Shown one piece after another: positions 44,009 to 55,485 of a stretch of DNA of 64,000 nt (positions within the stretch are counted from its first letter, which is position 1; every line of letters starts with the position of its first letter). The stretch is from Priestia taiwanensis (GTDB lineage: Bacteria; Bacillota; Bacilli; Bacillales; Bacillaceae_G). The stretch spans positions 1,255,160 through 1,319,159 of the forward strand of contig NZ_BMFK01000001.1 of NCBI RefSeq assembly GCF_014638355.1, read 5' to 3'. Position numbers and translations under genes: made by a program. Under the pieces are notes generated by a model. The model had not been told where the DNA came from and ran no database searches. It saw only the letters and a program-made list of their open reading frames with translations.

Positions 44009-44205
44009 AGAAGATTCGCTTCCATGATATACGCCATACTCATGCATCGCTTATGTTATTTCTAGGAGAACATCCTAAAATTGTTTCAGAGAGACTTGGC
44101 CACTCCTCTATCGAAATGACGATGAATACATATTCTCACGTTACATTCGATATGCAAAAAGAGTCATCCGAGCGATTCGAGAAAGCATTTCAACAAACAA
44201 ATTAA
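44005..44205 (+). pseudogene. Tyrosine recombinase (phage integrase) C-terminal remnant
   Basis: 66 residues: 'IRFHDIRHTHASLML' (catalytic Arg and His), 'RLGHSSIEMTMNTYSHV' (catalytic His/Gly-His and the nucleophile Tyr). This is the last catalytic third of a phage integrase. The N-terminal DNA-binding domains and the first catalytic Arg are absent. It marks a prophage or integrative-element scar at the edge of the conserved mutL region. Confidence 0.85.
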
Positions 44206-44243
44206 CTCAACGTGGTCAAAATGTGGTCATTTAACAATAAAAA

Positions 44244-44279
44244 AGCTCCAAAACCTTTCTATATCAAGGTTTTGGAGCT
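44244..44279 (-). terminator. mutSL operon terminator
   Basis: A perfect 14-bp stem, AGCTCCAAAACCTT and its complement, followed on the minus strand by TTTTTTATTG, just past the mutL stop. Confidence 0.9.
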
Positions 44280-44286
44280 GCTTTAT

Positions 44287-46209
44287 TTACATTACACGTT
44301 TAAACATCTTCTCCAACTCGTACGTTGAATAATGAATCATAATTGGTCTACCATGTGGGCATGTGAACGGGCTCTCTGATTGACGTAATGATTCAAGTAG
44401 TGCAAAGATTTCATCGTTTCGTAAGTGATGATTTGCCTTAATTGATGCTTTGCAGCTCATCATAATAGCAGCTTCTTCACGTAGCTTTTTGATATCTACT
44501 TTCTTTGCCTTCAATACTTGTTGAATAATATCATCAATAATCTCAATTTCCTGTCCTTTTAGGAACCATTGTGGGTGTGAACGGACAATATAGCTCTGGT
44601 GTCCGAATTCTTCTAAGAAGATTCCTACTTTTTCAAGTTCTTCGATATTTTCCTGAATTAACAAGTATTCATTTAGTGATAGTTCGATATGATGTGGAAC
44701 AAGTAGTTCTTGTACTTCATTTGCTACTTGTCCAACTTTTTCGCGGAAGTATTCGTACTTCACACGTTCCTGTGCTGCGTGTTGGTCGATTAAATAAAGA
44801 CCATTTTCATTTTGAGCTAAAATATACGTACCGTGCATTTGACCAATTGGATAGAGAGGTGGAATTTTTTCTGTATCTTCTTCACACTTCTCTTCCTCCC
44901 ACTGAATCTCTTCTTCTACTTCCTCTTCTACAAAAACAGGCGCTAAAGGTAATTCTTCTTCATATACAGGAAGTTCATATTCCGTTATTGGTGGTGGAAC
45001 AAGGTCATATTCGATTCCATGCGTAGATGATTGTTCATGAACAACTTCCTGTTTCACCTTCTCTACCGGTACATACGTAATCGCTTCTTGTTTTTCTTCT
45101 ATTTTCGGAGAGATGCTTGTCTTTGATAACGGAACATCCTTTAACTGGTGCTCAAACATAAATGTTTCTTGCACAGTCTCAACCTTTTTCTTTGGTCTCA
45201 CCGGAGCCATTTCCGGTATGAGTCGTTCTTGACGCAGGGCATCTTTAATACATTCTTCAATTAATGCATTTAGCTCTGCTTCTTTACTAAAACGTACTTC
45301 TAGCTTCGATGGATGTACGTTTACATCGACTAACATTGGATCCATCACGATGGACAACAGGCCAATTGGATAACGTCCGATTGGTAGTAATGTATGAAAA
45401 CCTTGCTGGACGGCACGGTGCAAAGGATAATTCTTCACATAACGACCATTTACGATAACCGTTAAATAGTTTCGTGATGCACGGTTTACTTCCGGTAAGG
45501 CCACATATCCTTCCATCGTGAAGTCTAATGATTCCGCACTTACTTTCTTTAACTTCTTCGCGACAGCCATTCCGTATATTGCCGCTAATACTTGTCTTAC
45601 ATCACCATTTCCGTTCGTATGAAGAAGCTTTCGACCATTATGCGTTAACTTAATACTTACATCTGGGTGAGATAAAGCGATACGATTCACGATATCGCTT
45701 ATGTTCCCTATCTCTGTATTTACAGTCTTCATATATTTAAGGCGTGCAGGTGTATTGAAGAACAAATGTTTTATTTTGATTTCGGTACCTTTACGACTTG
45801 GCCCTGGTTCATGTGTAATAACATGACCGCCTTTTAAAACAAGATGCGTACCAGGGGCATCACCTGTACTTGTATTCAACTCTAGCTCACTAACAGACGC
45901 GATACTCGGTAGTGCCTCTCCGCGGAACCCGAGTGTACGAATACGGAATAAGTCATTCTCGTCCTTAATCTTACTCGTCGCGTGACGTTCAAAGGCTACT
46001 AACACATCTTCAGCCGCAATACCATCACCGTTATCAAGAATACAAATTTGTGACAAGCCACCTTCTTCAATTTCGATTTCAACGACTGTACTATTTGCAT
46101 CAATCGCATTCTCAACAAGCTCTTTCACAACCGATGCCGGTCGTTCTACTACTTCACCAGCAGCAATCTTATTGGATAATATATCGTCTAGCTTTTGAAT
46201 CTTCCCCAT
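44287..46209 (-). CDS. mutL: DNA mismatch repair endonuclease MutL
   Basis: 640 residues. N-terminal GHKL ATPase with '[12 protein letters not shown]', '[11 protein letters not shown]' and '[13 protein letters not shown]'; an acidic/proline linker (about 340-450); and the C-terminal endonuclease domain with '[13 protein letters not shown]' (metal-binding), '[10 protein letters not shown]' and 'CPHGRP'. It nicks the strand to be repaired after MutS binds a mismatch. It lies 21 bp downstream of mutS in the same operon. Confidence 0.97.
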   Translation of the reverse strand: MGKIQKLDDILSNKIAAGEVVERPASVVKELVENAIDANSTVVEIEIEEGGLSQICILDNGDGIAAEDVLVAFERHATSKIKDENDLFRIRTLGFRGEALPSIASVSELELNTSTGDAPGTHLVLKGGHVITHEPGPSRKGTEIKIKHLFFNTPARLKYMKTVNTEIGNISDIVNRIALSHPDVSIKLTHNGRKLLHTNGNGDVRQVLAAIYGMAVAKKLKKVSAESLDFTMEGYVALPEVNRASRNYLTVIVNGRYVKNYPLHRAVQQGFHTLLPIGRYPIGLLSIVMDPMLVDVNVHPSKLEVRFSKEAELNALIEECIKDALRQERLIPEMAPVRPKKKVETVQETFMFEHQLKDVPLSKTSISPKIEEKQEAITYVPVEKVKQEVVHEQSSTHGIEYDLVPPPITEYELPVYEEELPLAPVFVEEEVEEEIQWEEEKCEEDTEKIPPLYPIGQMHGTYILAQNENGLYLIDQHAAQERVKYEYFREKVGQVANEVQELLVPHHIELSLNEYLLIQENIEELEKVGIFLEEFGHQSYIVRSHPQWFLKGQEIEIIDDIIQQVLKAKKVDIKKLREEAAIMMSCKASIKANHHLRNDEIFALLESLRQSESPFTCPHGRPIMIHYSTYELEKMFKRVM

Positions 46210-46230
46210 GATATCCCCCTTCCTTCATCT

Positions 46231-48864
46231 TTATTTTTTTAGTTTCTTTTGAATTGCATATAATGTATTAATCGCATCAAGCGGTGTTGTATCTAATAAG
46301 TCTAATTTACGAAGCATCTCTAATATGTCTTTTTCTTTTGACAATAGCTTTTCTTCTTTTTTTGGCTTCTCTTCAGCCGTACTAAAGAATGATAGTTGGT
46401 CATCTGCAAGTATATCAGCCTTTGGTTCTTCTTTTTTCTTTTCTTCTACTACTTCACGAACAATTTGTACTGGAATAGAAGCTACTGGTGCATCTTCTTC
46501 TAAGCTATTTAATACTTCTTGCGCTCGATTAATTAATGTTTTTGGTAAATTTGCTAATTCTGCAACGTGAATACCGTAACTCTTATCCGCTGCACCTTCT
46601 TTAATTTTATGAAGGAATACTACTTTTCCTTTTTCCTCTACTGCACTTACGTGAACATTCCTCAGCGCGTGTAATTGTTCTTCTAGTGCCGTTAACTCGT
46701 GGTAATGTGTTGAGAATAACGTTTTTGCACCGATATGTTCATGGATATATTCAATGATTGCTTGTGCTAATGCAATACCGTCATACGTCGATGTTCCACG
46801 CCCAATTTCATCGAATAAAATAAGGCTTCGCTCTGTTGCATGTGCAATTGCATTATTTGCTTCTAACATTTCAACCATGAACGTACTTTGTCCAGAAATT
46901 AAATCATCCGCCGCTCCAATACGTGTAAAGATTTGATCGAAGACAGGTAATAACGCTTCTGTTGCAGGTACATAGCAACCAATTTGGTTTAGAATGCTAA
47001 TTAATGCGATTTGACGCATATACGTACTCTTACCCGACATATTTGGCCCTGTAATCAGGAAAATATTTAAGCCATCTTGCATCATACAGTCATTTGGTAC
47101 GTAACGGCTTGATTCTAGCACTTTCTCCACAACTGGATGGCGCCCCTCTTTCACGAACATTTCACGTTTATCCGTTAAAGTTGGTTTCACAAAGTGATTC
47201 TCTTCACTTACTGTCGCAAAGCTTTGCAGGACGTCTAATTCACTAACAATTTTCGCTAATTGTTGTAAGCGTGGGATAAATGTTTTAACTTGTTCACGAA
47301 GCTGCACGAATAAATCATATTCTAATTGAACGATTTTTTCTTCTGCACCTAGGATCATCGCTTCTTTTTCTTTTAATTCATCTGTAATAAAACGCTCTGC
47401 ATTCGCTAACGTTTGCTTACGCTCGTAACGCCCTTCTTGTAATGAAGCGAGATTTGATTTCGTTACTTCAATGTAGTAACCAAAAATACGATTATATCCA
47501 ATTTTAAGCGACCTAATACCTGTTAATTCGCGCTCTTTACGCTCTAACTCAGAAATCCATGTCTTTCCGTTCTTGCTAATAAAACGATATTCATCTAACT
47601 TTTCATTATAGCCCTCTTTAATGATGTCCCCGTCTTTAATCGACAGTGGTGGTTCTTCTTTAATACTACGTTCTAATAGTGCTGTAAGCTCGGGACAAGC
47701 ATCTAATGAATCAGCCATTTTGTCTGCATAGTCATTGCCAAGTTGTCCAACTAAATCTTTTAACGTTGGAATTTGCATTAATGAACGCTTCAATTGCATT
47801 AAATCACGTGCATTCACATTTCCAAATGCAACTTTCCCCGCAAGACGCTCTAAATCGTATACTTCCTTCAAGCTTTCTTTCATGTCTTCGCGGATGAAGA
47901 AATTATCTTGAAGCGTCTCGACCATATGGTGGCGCTGTTCGATTGCTGCACGGTTAATTAATGGACGATCAATCCATTGCTTTAAGAGACGACCTCCCAT
48001 CGCTGTCTTCGTCTTATCTACTAACCATAACAGTGAACCGTTCTTTCCTTTTGAACGAATTGTTTCTGTTAGTTCTAAATTGCGCTTTGAATGCACGTCG
48101 ATTTTCATAAATTGATTACGATCGTACAATTCAACTGGTTGTAAATGATCTAAGGCACGTTTTTGTGTCTTTAATAAATAGTTTAATAAACGTCCGAACG
48201 TTTCTTTTAACTTCGTTTGTGTTAATTTACTCACTAACGGTTGGAACGCATCAGAAATTGCCGTATCTTCTTCCAAAGATACAACGATTTGTAATTGTTG
48301 AATGACCTTTTGAATCGATTCGATTGGGAAAGTAGACGATACAACTAGTTCTTTCGCACCTAATGAGTGTACCTCTAATATAACCTCTTCTAACGTACCC
48401 CTAAATAACGTCGCTGTGTTTTCTCCTGTTGTTAAGTCATTACACGCAATTCCATATGAACCGTCTGCGAAGTCCGTTACCGATACGATATACGTGTTCG
48501 TCTTCTCATCCATCGTTTTACGTTCCATCATTGTCCCCGGTGTAATAAGTTGAACCACTTCACGGCGGACAATACCTTTAACTGCCTTTGGATCTTCTAC
48601 TTGTTCACAAACTGCTACTTTGTATCCACGTTCAACTAATGTTTCAATATATCCTTTTGCCGCATGATACGGTACACCACACATTGGAATACGGTCATCT
48701 CCACCATCACGGCTTGTTAATGTAATCTCTAGTTCATGAGCTGCCTTCACCGCATCCTCAAAGAACATCTCATAAAAATCTCCTAAACGGAAAAATAAAA
48801 AGGCATCTTGATAATCTGCCTTAATCGATAAATATTGCTGCATCATAGGCGTATGCTTTGCCAT
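46231..48864 (-). CDS. mutS: DNA mismatch recognition ATPase MutS
   Basis: 877 residues. The mismatch-contacting '[10 protein letters not shown]' is near residue 35; Walker A is '[11 protein letters not shown]' (about 600) and Walker B '[14 protein letters not shown]' (about 680), followed by the composite-site 'STHYHEL'. The C-terminal helix-turn-helix tail follows an acidic linker. The start at 48864 ([10 protein letters not shown]) is chosen because GGAGG lies six bases upstream; an earlier ATG has no site. Confidence 0.97.
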   Translation of the reverse strand: MAKHTPMMQQYLSIKADYQDAFLFFRLGDFYEMFFEDAVKAAHELEITLTSRDGGDDRIPMCGVPYHAAKGYIETLVERGYKVAVCEQVEDPKAVKGIVRREVVQLITPGTMMERKTMDEKTNTYIVSVTDFADGSYGIACNDLTTGENTATLFRGTLEEVILEVHSLGAKELVVSSTFPIESIQKVIQQLQIVVSLEEDTAISDAFQPLVSKLTQTKLKETFGRLLNYLLKTQKRALDHLQPVELYDRNQFMKIDVHSKRNLELTETIRSKGKNGSLLWLVDKTKTAMGGRLLKQWIDRPLINRAAIEQRHHMVETLQDNFFIREDMKESLKEVYDLERLAGKVAFGNVNARDLMQLKRSLMQIPTLKDLVGQLGNDYADKMADSLDACPELTALLERSIKEEPPLSIKDGDIIKEGYNEKLDEYRFISKNGKTWISELERKERELTGIRSLKIGYNRIFGYYIEVTKSNLASLQEGRYERKQTLANAERFITDELKEKEAMILGAEEKIVQLEYDLFVQLREQVKTFIPRLQQLAKIVSELDVLQSFATVSEENHFVKPTLTDKREMFVKEGRHPVVEKVLESSRYVPNDCMMQDGLNIFLITGPNMSGKSTYMRQIALISILNQIGCYVPATEALLPVFDQIFTRIGAADDLISGQSTFMVEMLEANNAIAHATERSLILFDEIGRGTSTYDGIALAQAIIEYIHEHIGAKTLFSTHYHELTALEEQLHALRNVHVSAVEEKGKVVFLHKIKEGAADKSYGIHVAELANLPKTLINRAQEVLNSLEEDAPVASIPVQIVREVVEEKKKEEPKADILADDQLSFFSTAEEKPKKEEKLLSKEKDILEMLRKLDLLDTTPLDAINTLYAIQKKLKK

Positions 48865-49050
48865 TGTCATCCTCCACACTCTCATGTCTAATAATATCCC
48901 TTATTATAACATAACTTTCTCTTCTACTTAGAAGTAAATTTGGGGAGGTGAGACTGATTTTAAGCACAGTGCGATTGATACGATTCTCCATGATGTAGAA
49001 GATAAATCTTAATAAAGTATCTCTATTTTCCTGTTATTCAACAACAAAAA
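48865..49050. other. cotE-mutS intergenic region
   Basis: Contains no gene; mutS promoter elements probably lie here. Confidence 0.4.
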
Positions 49051-49074
49051 AAGCCAGGAAGAATATTCTTCCCA
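49051..49074 (-). terminator. cotE terminator
   Basis: Minus-strand GCTGGGAAGAA/TTCTTCCTGGC stem with two wobble pairs, followed by TTTTTTTG, five bases after the cotE stop. Confidence 0.8.
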
Positions 49075-49078
49075 GCAA

Positions 49079-49624
49079 TTACTCTTCTTCTGATCCAACA
49101 ATGAAGTTTGGATCTAAGTCTTCAAATTCTTCATCGTTCACATCAAGACCCCAATCGTCATCCTGTTCGCATCCTTGAGGATCTACCATTACACACACTT
49201 TCGTTTCCCCTACTACTTCCACAACAAATTCTCTCTCCACTTGAACAATAATTTTGTTTCCATTTGGAGAAATAACTGCTTCTAAACAATTTGGATGTTG
49301 AATAACACGAGCGATAATTTCATAATCATCACCGAGTACTTCTTGATCTTTGAAGCGTAGGCGTACTTCATCTTTGTATGTCATTGTCTCTGTTACAACT
49401 TCTGTCTTTGTATTGTCATCATACGAATACCAAACGTTACTATCATAGCTTCCGTAAATCTCTACGTAATCACCATTTCGCTTTGCTTTATACACGTGGT
49501 TAATAACCCAGCATCCTAGAATACTCGTTGGGCAATGACTAGGACATACTGTATGCGTGGATTTTGTATACTTTCGTCCCTTTCCAATTACTGCTTTTGT
49601 AATAATCTCTCTGTATCCAGACAT
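49079..49624 (-). CDS. cotE: Outer spore coat morphogenetic protein CotE
   Basis: 181 residues, as in B. subtilis. '[20 protein letters not shown]', '[17 protein letters not shown]' and the very acidic C-terminus ([10 protein letters not shown]) are characteristic. It assembles the outer coat in the mother cell during sporulation. The start at 49624 follows GGAGGG nine bases away; an upstream GTG is too close. Expected control by sporulation sigma factors E and K is known for the family; promoters lie in 49625-49900 but were not assigned. Confidence 0.97.
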   Translation of the reverse strand: MSGYREIITKAVIGKGRKYTKSTHTVCPSHCPTSILGCWVINHVYKAKRNGDYVEIYGSYDSNVWYSYDDNTKTEVVTETMTYKDEVRLRFKDQEVLGDDYEIIARVIQHPNCLEAVISPNGNKIIVQVEREFVVEVVGETKVCVMVDPQGCEQDDDWGLDVNDEEFEDLDPNFIVGSEEE

Positions 49625-49908
49625 ATTCACTAACCCTCCTCAGTCCATCTTCCTTCATTTCATCCTATGCAAGACAATCCTTATTCATTCCTAATACCTT
49701 CCCATAAATATGCAGGTTCAAAGGAAACGTTACTCACAAATTTTGTTGTGTCTTTCACGACTAAGAAATGATTGCTACTTCGGGATAAATGCCTAGTAGT
49801 AAAAGCACATCTACTGTATCATATGCATGAATTTCTAAATACGTGCCTCTTTTTTATAATAAAATTATGGTAAGTGAAATTTCAAAAGAAAGGAAACCAA
49901 TCAGAAAA
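49625..49908. other. cotE upstream region
   Basis: About 280 bases between the miaB-ricA terminator and cotE; likely holds sporulation promoters. No gene seen. Confidence 0.4.
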
Positions 49909-49937
49909 AAAGTCCAACGCATCATACGTTGGACTTT
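49909..49937 (-). terminator. miaB-ricA terminator
   Basis: AAAGTCCAACG and CGTTGGACTTT arms with a seven-base loop, then a T run on the minus strand, nine bases after the ricA stop. Confidence 0.9.
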
Positions 49938-49945
49938 CACATAAA

Positions 49946-51922
49946 TTAATGGCAACCGCAACCAGTGCCACAGCTTTTTCCTGCTGATGCTTGGATTTGT
50001 GCACCTGTTTCGCCGCGTAATACATCGCCGCCTGTTGACTCAATAATTTGGTCTGTTACTGTATTTGAAATAGTGTTTGCCACAAGTTGAAGTAAATCAT
50101 TTACTTCTACTTGTGATGATTGGAACTCTTGAACAACTGGAATTGCATCTACTTCTTCTTGAAGATTCGTGATTTTTTCCTCTACACGCTTTAATGCTTC
50201 TGTCTTTCCGTAATGCTCAAAGTTAACTGCTTGCTTTTGTAATGCTTTAATTTCATTAATGTGATTTCTTACTGTTTCATTTTGATGAATAAGCGCTTCT
50301 GCACGCTTGAAAAAGTCTACTTCTTCTGTATTTGCAATCATGCTAGCAAGCTCTCTTGCACGAGCTACGATTTCTTCTTTTGTGTAATGTGTCATTACCT
50401 TACTCACCTCTACAATTTCTTCTATCATTTCACCATTTAAACTCCACGTTTTTGCATCGGTGATTTTTACTTTTATAATTTTACCAATTACTGATGTAGG
50501 GCCTACAAAGTTCACTAACTTATTCTTTGTCGTATAACCAGCAAGAACATCTTCATTATTCTTACTCGTGCCTTCAACAAGTACATCCACGACTTTACCG
50601 ACGAATGCTTTATTCTTCTCTAATGCCATTTCATTAACAAGCGCATTTAGACGTTGTAAGCGTTCTTTTTTCACTTCTAACGGAACATTGTCTATCATCT
50701 TCGCAGCTGGTGTACCTTCACGCGGTGAGTAAATAAATGTATATGCATTATCATATCCTACTTCGCGATATAAAGATAGTGTATCTTCGAATTGCTCATC
50801 TGTTTCATTTGGAAAACCTACGATAATATCGGTTGTAAATGAAGCTTCTGGCATCGCTATTTTAATTTTGCTAGCAAGCTCTAAATAATGCTCTCTGCTA
50901 TACTTTCTCGACATTAGCTTTAGGACCTCGGTACTTCCAGATTGAACTGGTAAATGGATATGATCCATTAAGTTACCACCTTTTGCTAACACTTCAATTA
51001 AGCGATCATCAAAATCACGCGGATGACTTGTCGTGAAACGAATACGTGGAATGTCAATCTTACGGATATCATCCATTAAATCGCCTAAACCGTACTCCAT
51101 ATTTTCTAAGTCTTTGCCGTATGCATTTACGTTTTGGCCAAGAAGGGTTACTTCTTGGTATCCTTGACGTGCTAATTCGCGCACTTCTGCGATAATATCT
51201 TCTGGACGACGACTGCGTTCTTTCCCGCGTGTATACGGTACAATGCAGTACGTACAGAACTTATCACATCCGTACATAATATTAACCCATCCTTTAATTT
51301 TCCCTTTACGTACTTTCGGAAGGTTCTCGATAATGTCGCCTTCTTTCGACCACACTTCGACAACTCTTTCCTTCCCAAACATCGCATCTTGAATGATATT
51401 TGGTAAACGGTGAATATTATGTGTTCCAAAAATCATATCGATGAATTGGTGCTTTTGAAGAATGCGGTTTACAACACCCTCTTCTTGTGACATACAGCCA
51501 CATACACCGATTAATACGTCTGGATTCCTTTTCTTCAAAGGTTTTAAATGACCTATTTCACCAAATACTTTGTTTTCGGCATTTTCACGAATTGCACATG
51601 TATTTAACAAGATAATATCTGCATCTTCTGTTGAATGTGTTGCCTCGTATCCCATCGACATCAAAATTCCAGCCATGACTTCTGTATCATGTTCATTCAT
51701 TTGGCATCCATATGTACGAATATAGAATTTATGACCTTTGCCGATAGCCTTCATTGATTCAGGAATTTCGAAATCGCGGTGAATTTGCACTTCTTCTTTC
51801 CCACGTTTTTTCGCATCCTTTAGAGACGGTGATTGATACACATTTTCGAAATACTTACTATAATCCTTCTCCGCTTTTTTGCCCGCCGGAATCGTGGATT
51901 GTAGCCTTTGTTGCTCGTTCAT
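49946..51922 (-). CDS. miaB-ricA: MiaB methylthiotransferase fused in frame to RicA (YmcA)
   Basis: One frame of 658 codons. Residues 1-509 are MiaB, the radical-SAM enzyme making ms2i6A37 in tRNA: UPF0004 domain ('[19 protein letters not shown]'), radical-SAM CxxxCxxC in '[15 protein letters not shown]', TRAM domain to '[12 protein letters not shown]'. Residues 510-658 are RicA/YmcA ('[14 protein letters not shown]', '[13 protein letters not shown]', '[19 protein letters not shown]', ending CGTGCGCH with Cys for an Fe-S cluster). The RicA ATG (50393-50395) keeps its own GAGGTGAG site, so free RicA may also be made. In B. subtilis these are separate genes. Removing one A at GTAATGA would restore a stop overlapping the RicA start. 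Start chosen at 51922 after AGAGGGG. Confidence 0.9.
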   Translation of the reverse strand: MNEQQRLQSTIPAGKKAEKDYSKYFENVYQSPSLKDAKKRGKEEVQIHRDFEIPESMKAIGKGHKFYIRTYGCQMNEHDTEVMAGILMSMGYEATHSTEDADIILLNTCAIRENAENKVFGEIGHLKPLKKRNPDVLIGVCGCMSQEEGVVNRILQKHQFIDMIFGTHNIHRLPNIIQDAMFGKERVVEVWSKEGDIIENLPKVRKGKIKGWVNIMYGCDKFCTYCIVPYTRGKERSRRPEDIIAEVRELARQGYQEVTLLGQNVNAYGKDLENMEYGLGDLMDDIRKIDIPRIRFTTSHPRDFDDRLIEVLAKGGNLMDHIHLPVQSGSTEVLKLMSRKYSREHYLELASKIKIAMPEASFTTDIIVGFPNETDEQFEDTLSLYREVGYDNAYTFIYSPREGTPAAKMIDNVPLEVKKERLQRLNALVNEMALEKNKAFVGKVVDVLVEGTSKNNEDVLAGYTTKNKLVNFVGPTSVIGKIIKVKITDAKTWSLNGEMIEEIVEVSKVMTHYTKEEIVARARELASMIANTEEVDFFKRAEALIHQNETVRNHINEIKALQKQAVNFEHYGKTEALKRVEEKITNLQEEVDAIPVVQEFQSSQVEVNDLLQLVANTISNTVTDQIIESTGGDVLRGETGAQIQASAGKSCGTGCGCH

Positions 51923-52103
51923 GAAACTAACCCCTCTCACAAAATATACACAATATCTACATATCACTTACTCTCATCTATTAAAAATAGCCGCTCTTTG
52001 CCCAGAAATGACATACTTATCTAGAAATAGATAGAAAATAATAGAAATATATGTATATATTATAACAGTATATCGTCTACTTTCAAGGTTAACAGAGTAC
52101 GAA

Positions 52104-53279
52104 TTAAATAATACCCAACTCTTTTCCAGCCTGCTCAAAAGCCGCTAACGCCTCTTGTAACTCCTCTTTCGTGTGCTGCGCTGTTACAATTGTTCGGACA
52201 CGTGCAGCGTCTTTTGCAACAGTTGGGAACGCAATACTTTGTGCATATACACCATACTGCAACAACTTATCTGATAATTGATGTGCTAACACACTATCTC
52301 CTACGATAACAGGTGTAATTGGTGTTGCGCTTTTACCTGTATTAAATCCTAACTTCTCTAAGCCGTCTTTGAAAAACTTCGCATTATCCCATAGCATTTC
52401 CATCCATTGCGGTTCTTCTAACAGAACATCAATCGCTTCCATACAAGATGCTGTTACTGCTGGTGGATGAGATGTGCTAAATAAGAACGGTCTTCCTTTA
52501 TGAATTAAATAATCGATTAATGTTCGCGTACTGGCAACATATCCTCCTAATACACCAATTGCTTTACTTAACGTACCAACTTGAATATGAACACGACCAT
52601 CTAAACCAAAATGATTAACTGTTCCTCTACCATTTTCCCCCAATACACCAGAAGCATGTGCATCGTCTACCATGATAATTGCATCATACTTCTCCGCTAA
52701 CTCCACAATTTGTGGAAGTGGTGCAATATTTCCATCCATTGAGAAGACGCCATCCGTTACGATTAAACGTCTACGGAAGCCTGTTGATTCTTTCAGTGCT
52801 TCTTCTAACGATTCCATATTTACGTGCTTATATACTTTGCGCTTCGCCTTTGTTAAACGAATACCATCAATAATAGATGCATGATTCAATTCATCTGAAA
52901 TTACAACGTCCTCGTCAGATAAAATGGCTGATAATACACCTTGATTCGTTGTAAACCCTGATTGGAATACAAGTGCCGCTTCTGTATGTTTGAATGTTGC
53001 TAACTTCTTCTCTAATTCATCATGCATTGTAAATGTTCCTGCAATCGTACGCACAGAACCAGTACCAGCTCCGTAGTTCTCCACTGCGTCTAAAGAAGCT
53101 TTCGTTAAACGTGGGTGATCCGTGAATCCTAAGTAGTTATTTGAAGATAGCTGAATTACTTCTTTACCGTTAATTGTCACTTTCGAACCTTGCTTTGAAT
53201 CTAAGATTGTTAGACGACGAAATACTCCGCCCTCTCTCATCTCTTGTAATTCTTTCTCTAAATGTTCAAATCCTCTCAT
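52104..53279 (-). CDS. kbl: Glycine C-acetyltransferase (2-amino-3-ketobutyrate CoA ligase)
   Basis: 391 residues, class II PLP enzyme of the alpha-oxoamine synthase group. '[16 protein letters not shown]', '[14 protein letters not shown]', '[11 protein letters not shown]' and the PLP lysine in '[13 protein letters not shown]' (about residue 235) are clear. It cleaves 2-amino-3-oxobutanoate with CoA to glycine and acetyl-CoA, completing the step begun by Tdh, whose gene ends 18 bp upstream. Start at 53279 is after GGAGGGG; the earlier ATG overlaps that site. Confidence 0.96.
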   Translation of the reverse strand: MRGFEHLEKELQEMREGGVFRRLTILDSKQGSKVTINGKEVIQLSSNNYLGFTDHPRLTKASLDAVENYGAGTGSVRTIAGTFTMHDELEKKLATFKHTEAALVFQSGFTTNQGVLSAILSDEDVVISDELNHASIIDGIRLTKAKRKVYKHVNMESLEEALKESTGFRRRLIVTDGVFSMDGNIAPLPQIVELAEKYDAIIMVDDAHASGVLGENGRGTVNHFGLDGRVHIQVGTLSKAIGVLGGYVASTRTLIDYLIHKGRPFLFSTSHPPAVTASCMEAIDVLLEEPQWMEMLWDNAKFFKDGLEKLGFNTGKSATPITPVIVGDSVLAHQLSDKLLQYGVYAQSIAFPTVAKDAARVRTIVTAQHTKEELQEALAAFEQAGKELGII

Positions 53280-53297
53280 GAAATACCCCTCCATTTG

Positions 53298-54338
53298 TTA
53301 CGGAATTAAGACAACTTTTCCACATTTTCCTTCTATCATTAACTCGAAACCTTTTTCAAACTCTTCTAATGGTAATTCGTGTGTAATAAGCTCTTCTACA
53401 CTTACTTGCTTTGCATGTAATAATGACGATACTTGTTGCCATGTTTCGTACATTTTTCTTCCCGTAATACCTTGAACTTCTATTCCTTTAAATACAATGT
53501 GATTTGTAACATCAACAGACACAGGTCGAACTGGCAAACTTAGAATAGACACACGTCCACCATTTGTCACCATTTCAAAACCTTGATTCATTGCAATTGG
53601 ATGGCCCGACATTTCACATACAACGTCTACACCGTCACCGTTCGTTAAACTTTGTGCTACGGCTACTGGATCTTCATTCATTGAATGAACAACCGTTGTT
53701 GCCCCCATTTTCTTGGCTAGCTCTAAACGATATTCATTCACGTCAAATGCAAGTACTTGTGAAGCACCACACGCTTTTGCTACCGCTACTGCCATTAAAC
53801 CAATTGGTCCACATCCAATAACAGCTACCGTACGTCCTGCTACTTCACCAGCTAATACAGTATGAACGGCATTTCCCATTGGCTCTTGAATAGACGCTAC
53901 TGAGAACGGCATATCACTTGGATTTTTCCATAAATTCGTTGCTGGTAGTGCCACATACTCAGCAAAACATCCTTGGGTGTCAACTCCAATAATTTTCGTG
54001 TTTTTACAAATATGATATTGCCCACGTAAACATTGTAGACAGTCACCACAAACGATATGTGTCTCAGCTGATACGTGATCTCCTATTTTCACATTTGTTA
54101 CCTTGTTACCTATTTCTACTACTTCCCCTGCAAATTCATGTCCAAAAACATATGGTGGATGAACACGACTTTGTGACCATTCATCCCATGTATAAATATG
54201 AACATCTGTTCCACATATAGATGTTGCTTTCACTTTAATCAATACTTCGTCTTCTTTAATACTTGGAATATCTACCATTTGTAGCTCTGCACCGAATCCA
54301 CGGTGATGTTTCACGATTGCTCTCATTTTCCCTTGCAC
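53298..54338 (-). CDS. tdh: L-threonine 3-dehydrogenase
   Basis: 346 residues, zinc medium-chain alcohol dehydrogenase. Catalytic Zn ligands in 'TSICGTDVHIY' and 'GHEFAGEVVEIG'; structural Zn cysteines in 'CGDCLQCLRGQYHIC'; NAD-binding 'VIGCGPIGLMAVAVA'. It converts threonine to 2-amino-3-oxobutanoate for Kbl. The start is a GTG (QGKMRAIVKHH follows) eight bases after AAAGGAG, giving the same N-terminus as B. subtilis Tdh. Confidence 0.96.
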   Translation of the reverse strand: MQGKMRAIVKHHRGFGAELQMVDIPSIKEDEVLIKVKATSICGTDVHIYTWDEWSQSRVHPPYVFGHEFAGEVVEIGNKVTNVKIGDHVSAETHIVCGDCLQCLRGQYHICKNTKIIGVDTQGCFAEYVALPATNLWKNPSDMPFSVASIQEPMGNAVHTVLAGEVAGRTVAVIGCGPIGLMAVAVAKACGASQVLAFDVNEYRLELAKKMGATTVVHSMNEDPVAVAQSLTNGDGVDVVCEMSGHPIAMNQGFEMVTNGGRVSILSLPVRPVSVDVTNHIVFKGIEVQGITGRKMYETWQQVSSLLHAKQVSVEELITHELPLEEFEKGFELMIEGKCGKVVLIP

Positions 54339-54579
54339 GATGAACACTCCTTTTGTCTCTCACTAGCAGATAGTATCATTTGTAGGAGGAATACTCCCCC
54401 ACTTCCATATGTATCAACATACCTTATGAAGAACTTGTTTATGAATCACACACTTGTATGCGTTTACACTATTATTCTATCATTCAATTTTTCCTTGGTA
54501 AAGAAATTGGAGGAAACATCGATATTTTCGGAATAGACTGAATTTTAAACTTTAAAACTAACACTCTCTTCATACAAAA
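54339..54579. other. korB-tdh intergenic region
   Basis: Likely carries the tdh-kbl promoter. No gene seen. Confidence 0.4.
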
Positions 54580-54609
54580 AACTCCTCATTTCACATGAAA
54601 TGAGGAGTT
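54580..54609 (-). terminator. korAB terminator
   Basis: Perfect 14-bp stem, AACTCCTCATTTCA and its complement with a two-base loop, followed on the minus strand by TTTTTTG. Confidence 0.9.
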
Positions 54610-54617
54610 CTCTATTA

Positions 54618-55484
54618 TTACATGAATTCTTCAAGTAATTGATCAAATTTCTCTTTGCCTAACGTTAAGTTAGCATGTACTAACGATTCCTCGCTGTAAC
54701 CTTGAATTAATTCTTGGTATGATTTTCGCTCTTTATTTTGATAAATTAAACCTGTTACTAAACCGTTGTTTTCCATTAATGTTTGCATTGCACTCATACG
54801 GTTGTGAGGATCATATCCCTCCACATCGCTAAGCTTTGTTAAGTTCTCTTTAAACCAGTCATATGTGTTCACTTTGTTGTAGGTTACACATGGACTGAAT
54901 ACGTTGATTAATGAGAAACCATCATGCTTAATACCTTCTTCAATTAACGCCGTTAACTCTTTTAAATCACTAGAGAAACTTTGTGCTACGAACGTTGCAC
55001 CTGCTGTTAATGCCATTTCCATTACAGATAATGCTGGCTCAACAGAACCTTGTGGTGTACTCTTCGTCTTGAATCCAGCGCTACTACGTGGAGACGTTTG
55101 ACCTTTTGTTAAACCGTAAATTTGGTTATCCATTACAATATACGTCACGTTAATATTACGACGAATTGCATGGATTGTATGACCCATACCAATCGCAAAT
55201 CCGTCACCGTCACCACCAGAAGCGATAACTGTTAAATCACGGTTTGCCATCTTCACACCTTGTGCAATTGGAAGAGCACGGCCATGAATACCATGGAAAC
55301 CATATGAATTAATATAACCAGAGATACGGCCCGAGCAACCGATACCTGAAACAACTGCTAAATTCTCTGGAGTTAGTCCTACGTTCGCAGCAGCACGTTG
55401 AATCGCTGCTTGAACAGAGAAATCTCCACAACCTGGGCACCAGTTAGGTTTTACATTATTACGAAAATCTTTAAATGTAGCCAT
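54618..55484 (-). CDS. korB: 2-oxoacid:ferredoxin oxidoreductase beta subunit
   Basis: 288 residues. 'NWCPGCGDFSVQAAIQRA' supplies conserved cysteines, and 'SGGDGDGFAIGMGHTIHA' is the GDGD thiamine-diphosphate/Mg motif. 'NQIYGLTKGQTSPRS' is typical of the KorB/PorB line. It pairs with KorA to decarboxylate 2-oxoglutarate (or another 2-oxoacid) to acyl-CoA with ferredoxin reduction. The start at 55484 follows AAGGAG and lies one base after the korA stop, so the genes are translationally coupled. Confidence 0.94.
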   Translation of the reverse strand: MATFKDFRNNVKPNWCPGCGDFSVQAAIQRAAANVGLTPENLAVVSGIGCSGRISGYINSYGFHGIHGRALPIAQGVKMANRDLTVIASGGDGDGFAIGMGHTIHAIRRNINVTYIVMDNQIYGLTKGQTSPRSSAGFKTKSTPQGSVEPALSVMEMALTAGATFVAQSFSSDLKELTALIEEGIKHDGFSLINVFSPCVTYNKVNTYDWFKENLTKLSDVEGYDPHNRMSAMQTLMENNGLVTGLIYQNKERKSYQELIQGYSEESLVHANLTLGKEKFDQLLEEFM

Positions 55485-55485
55485 T

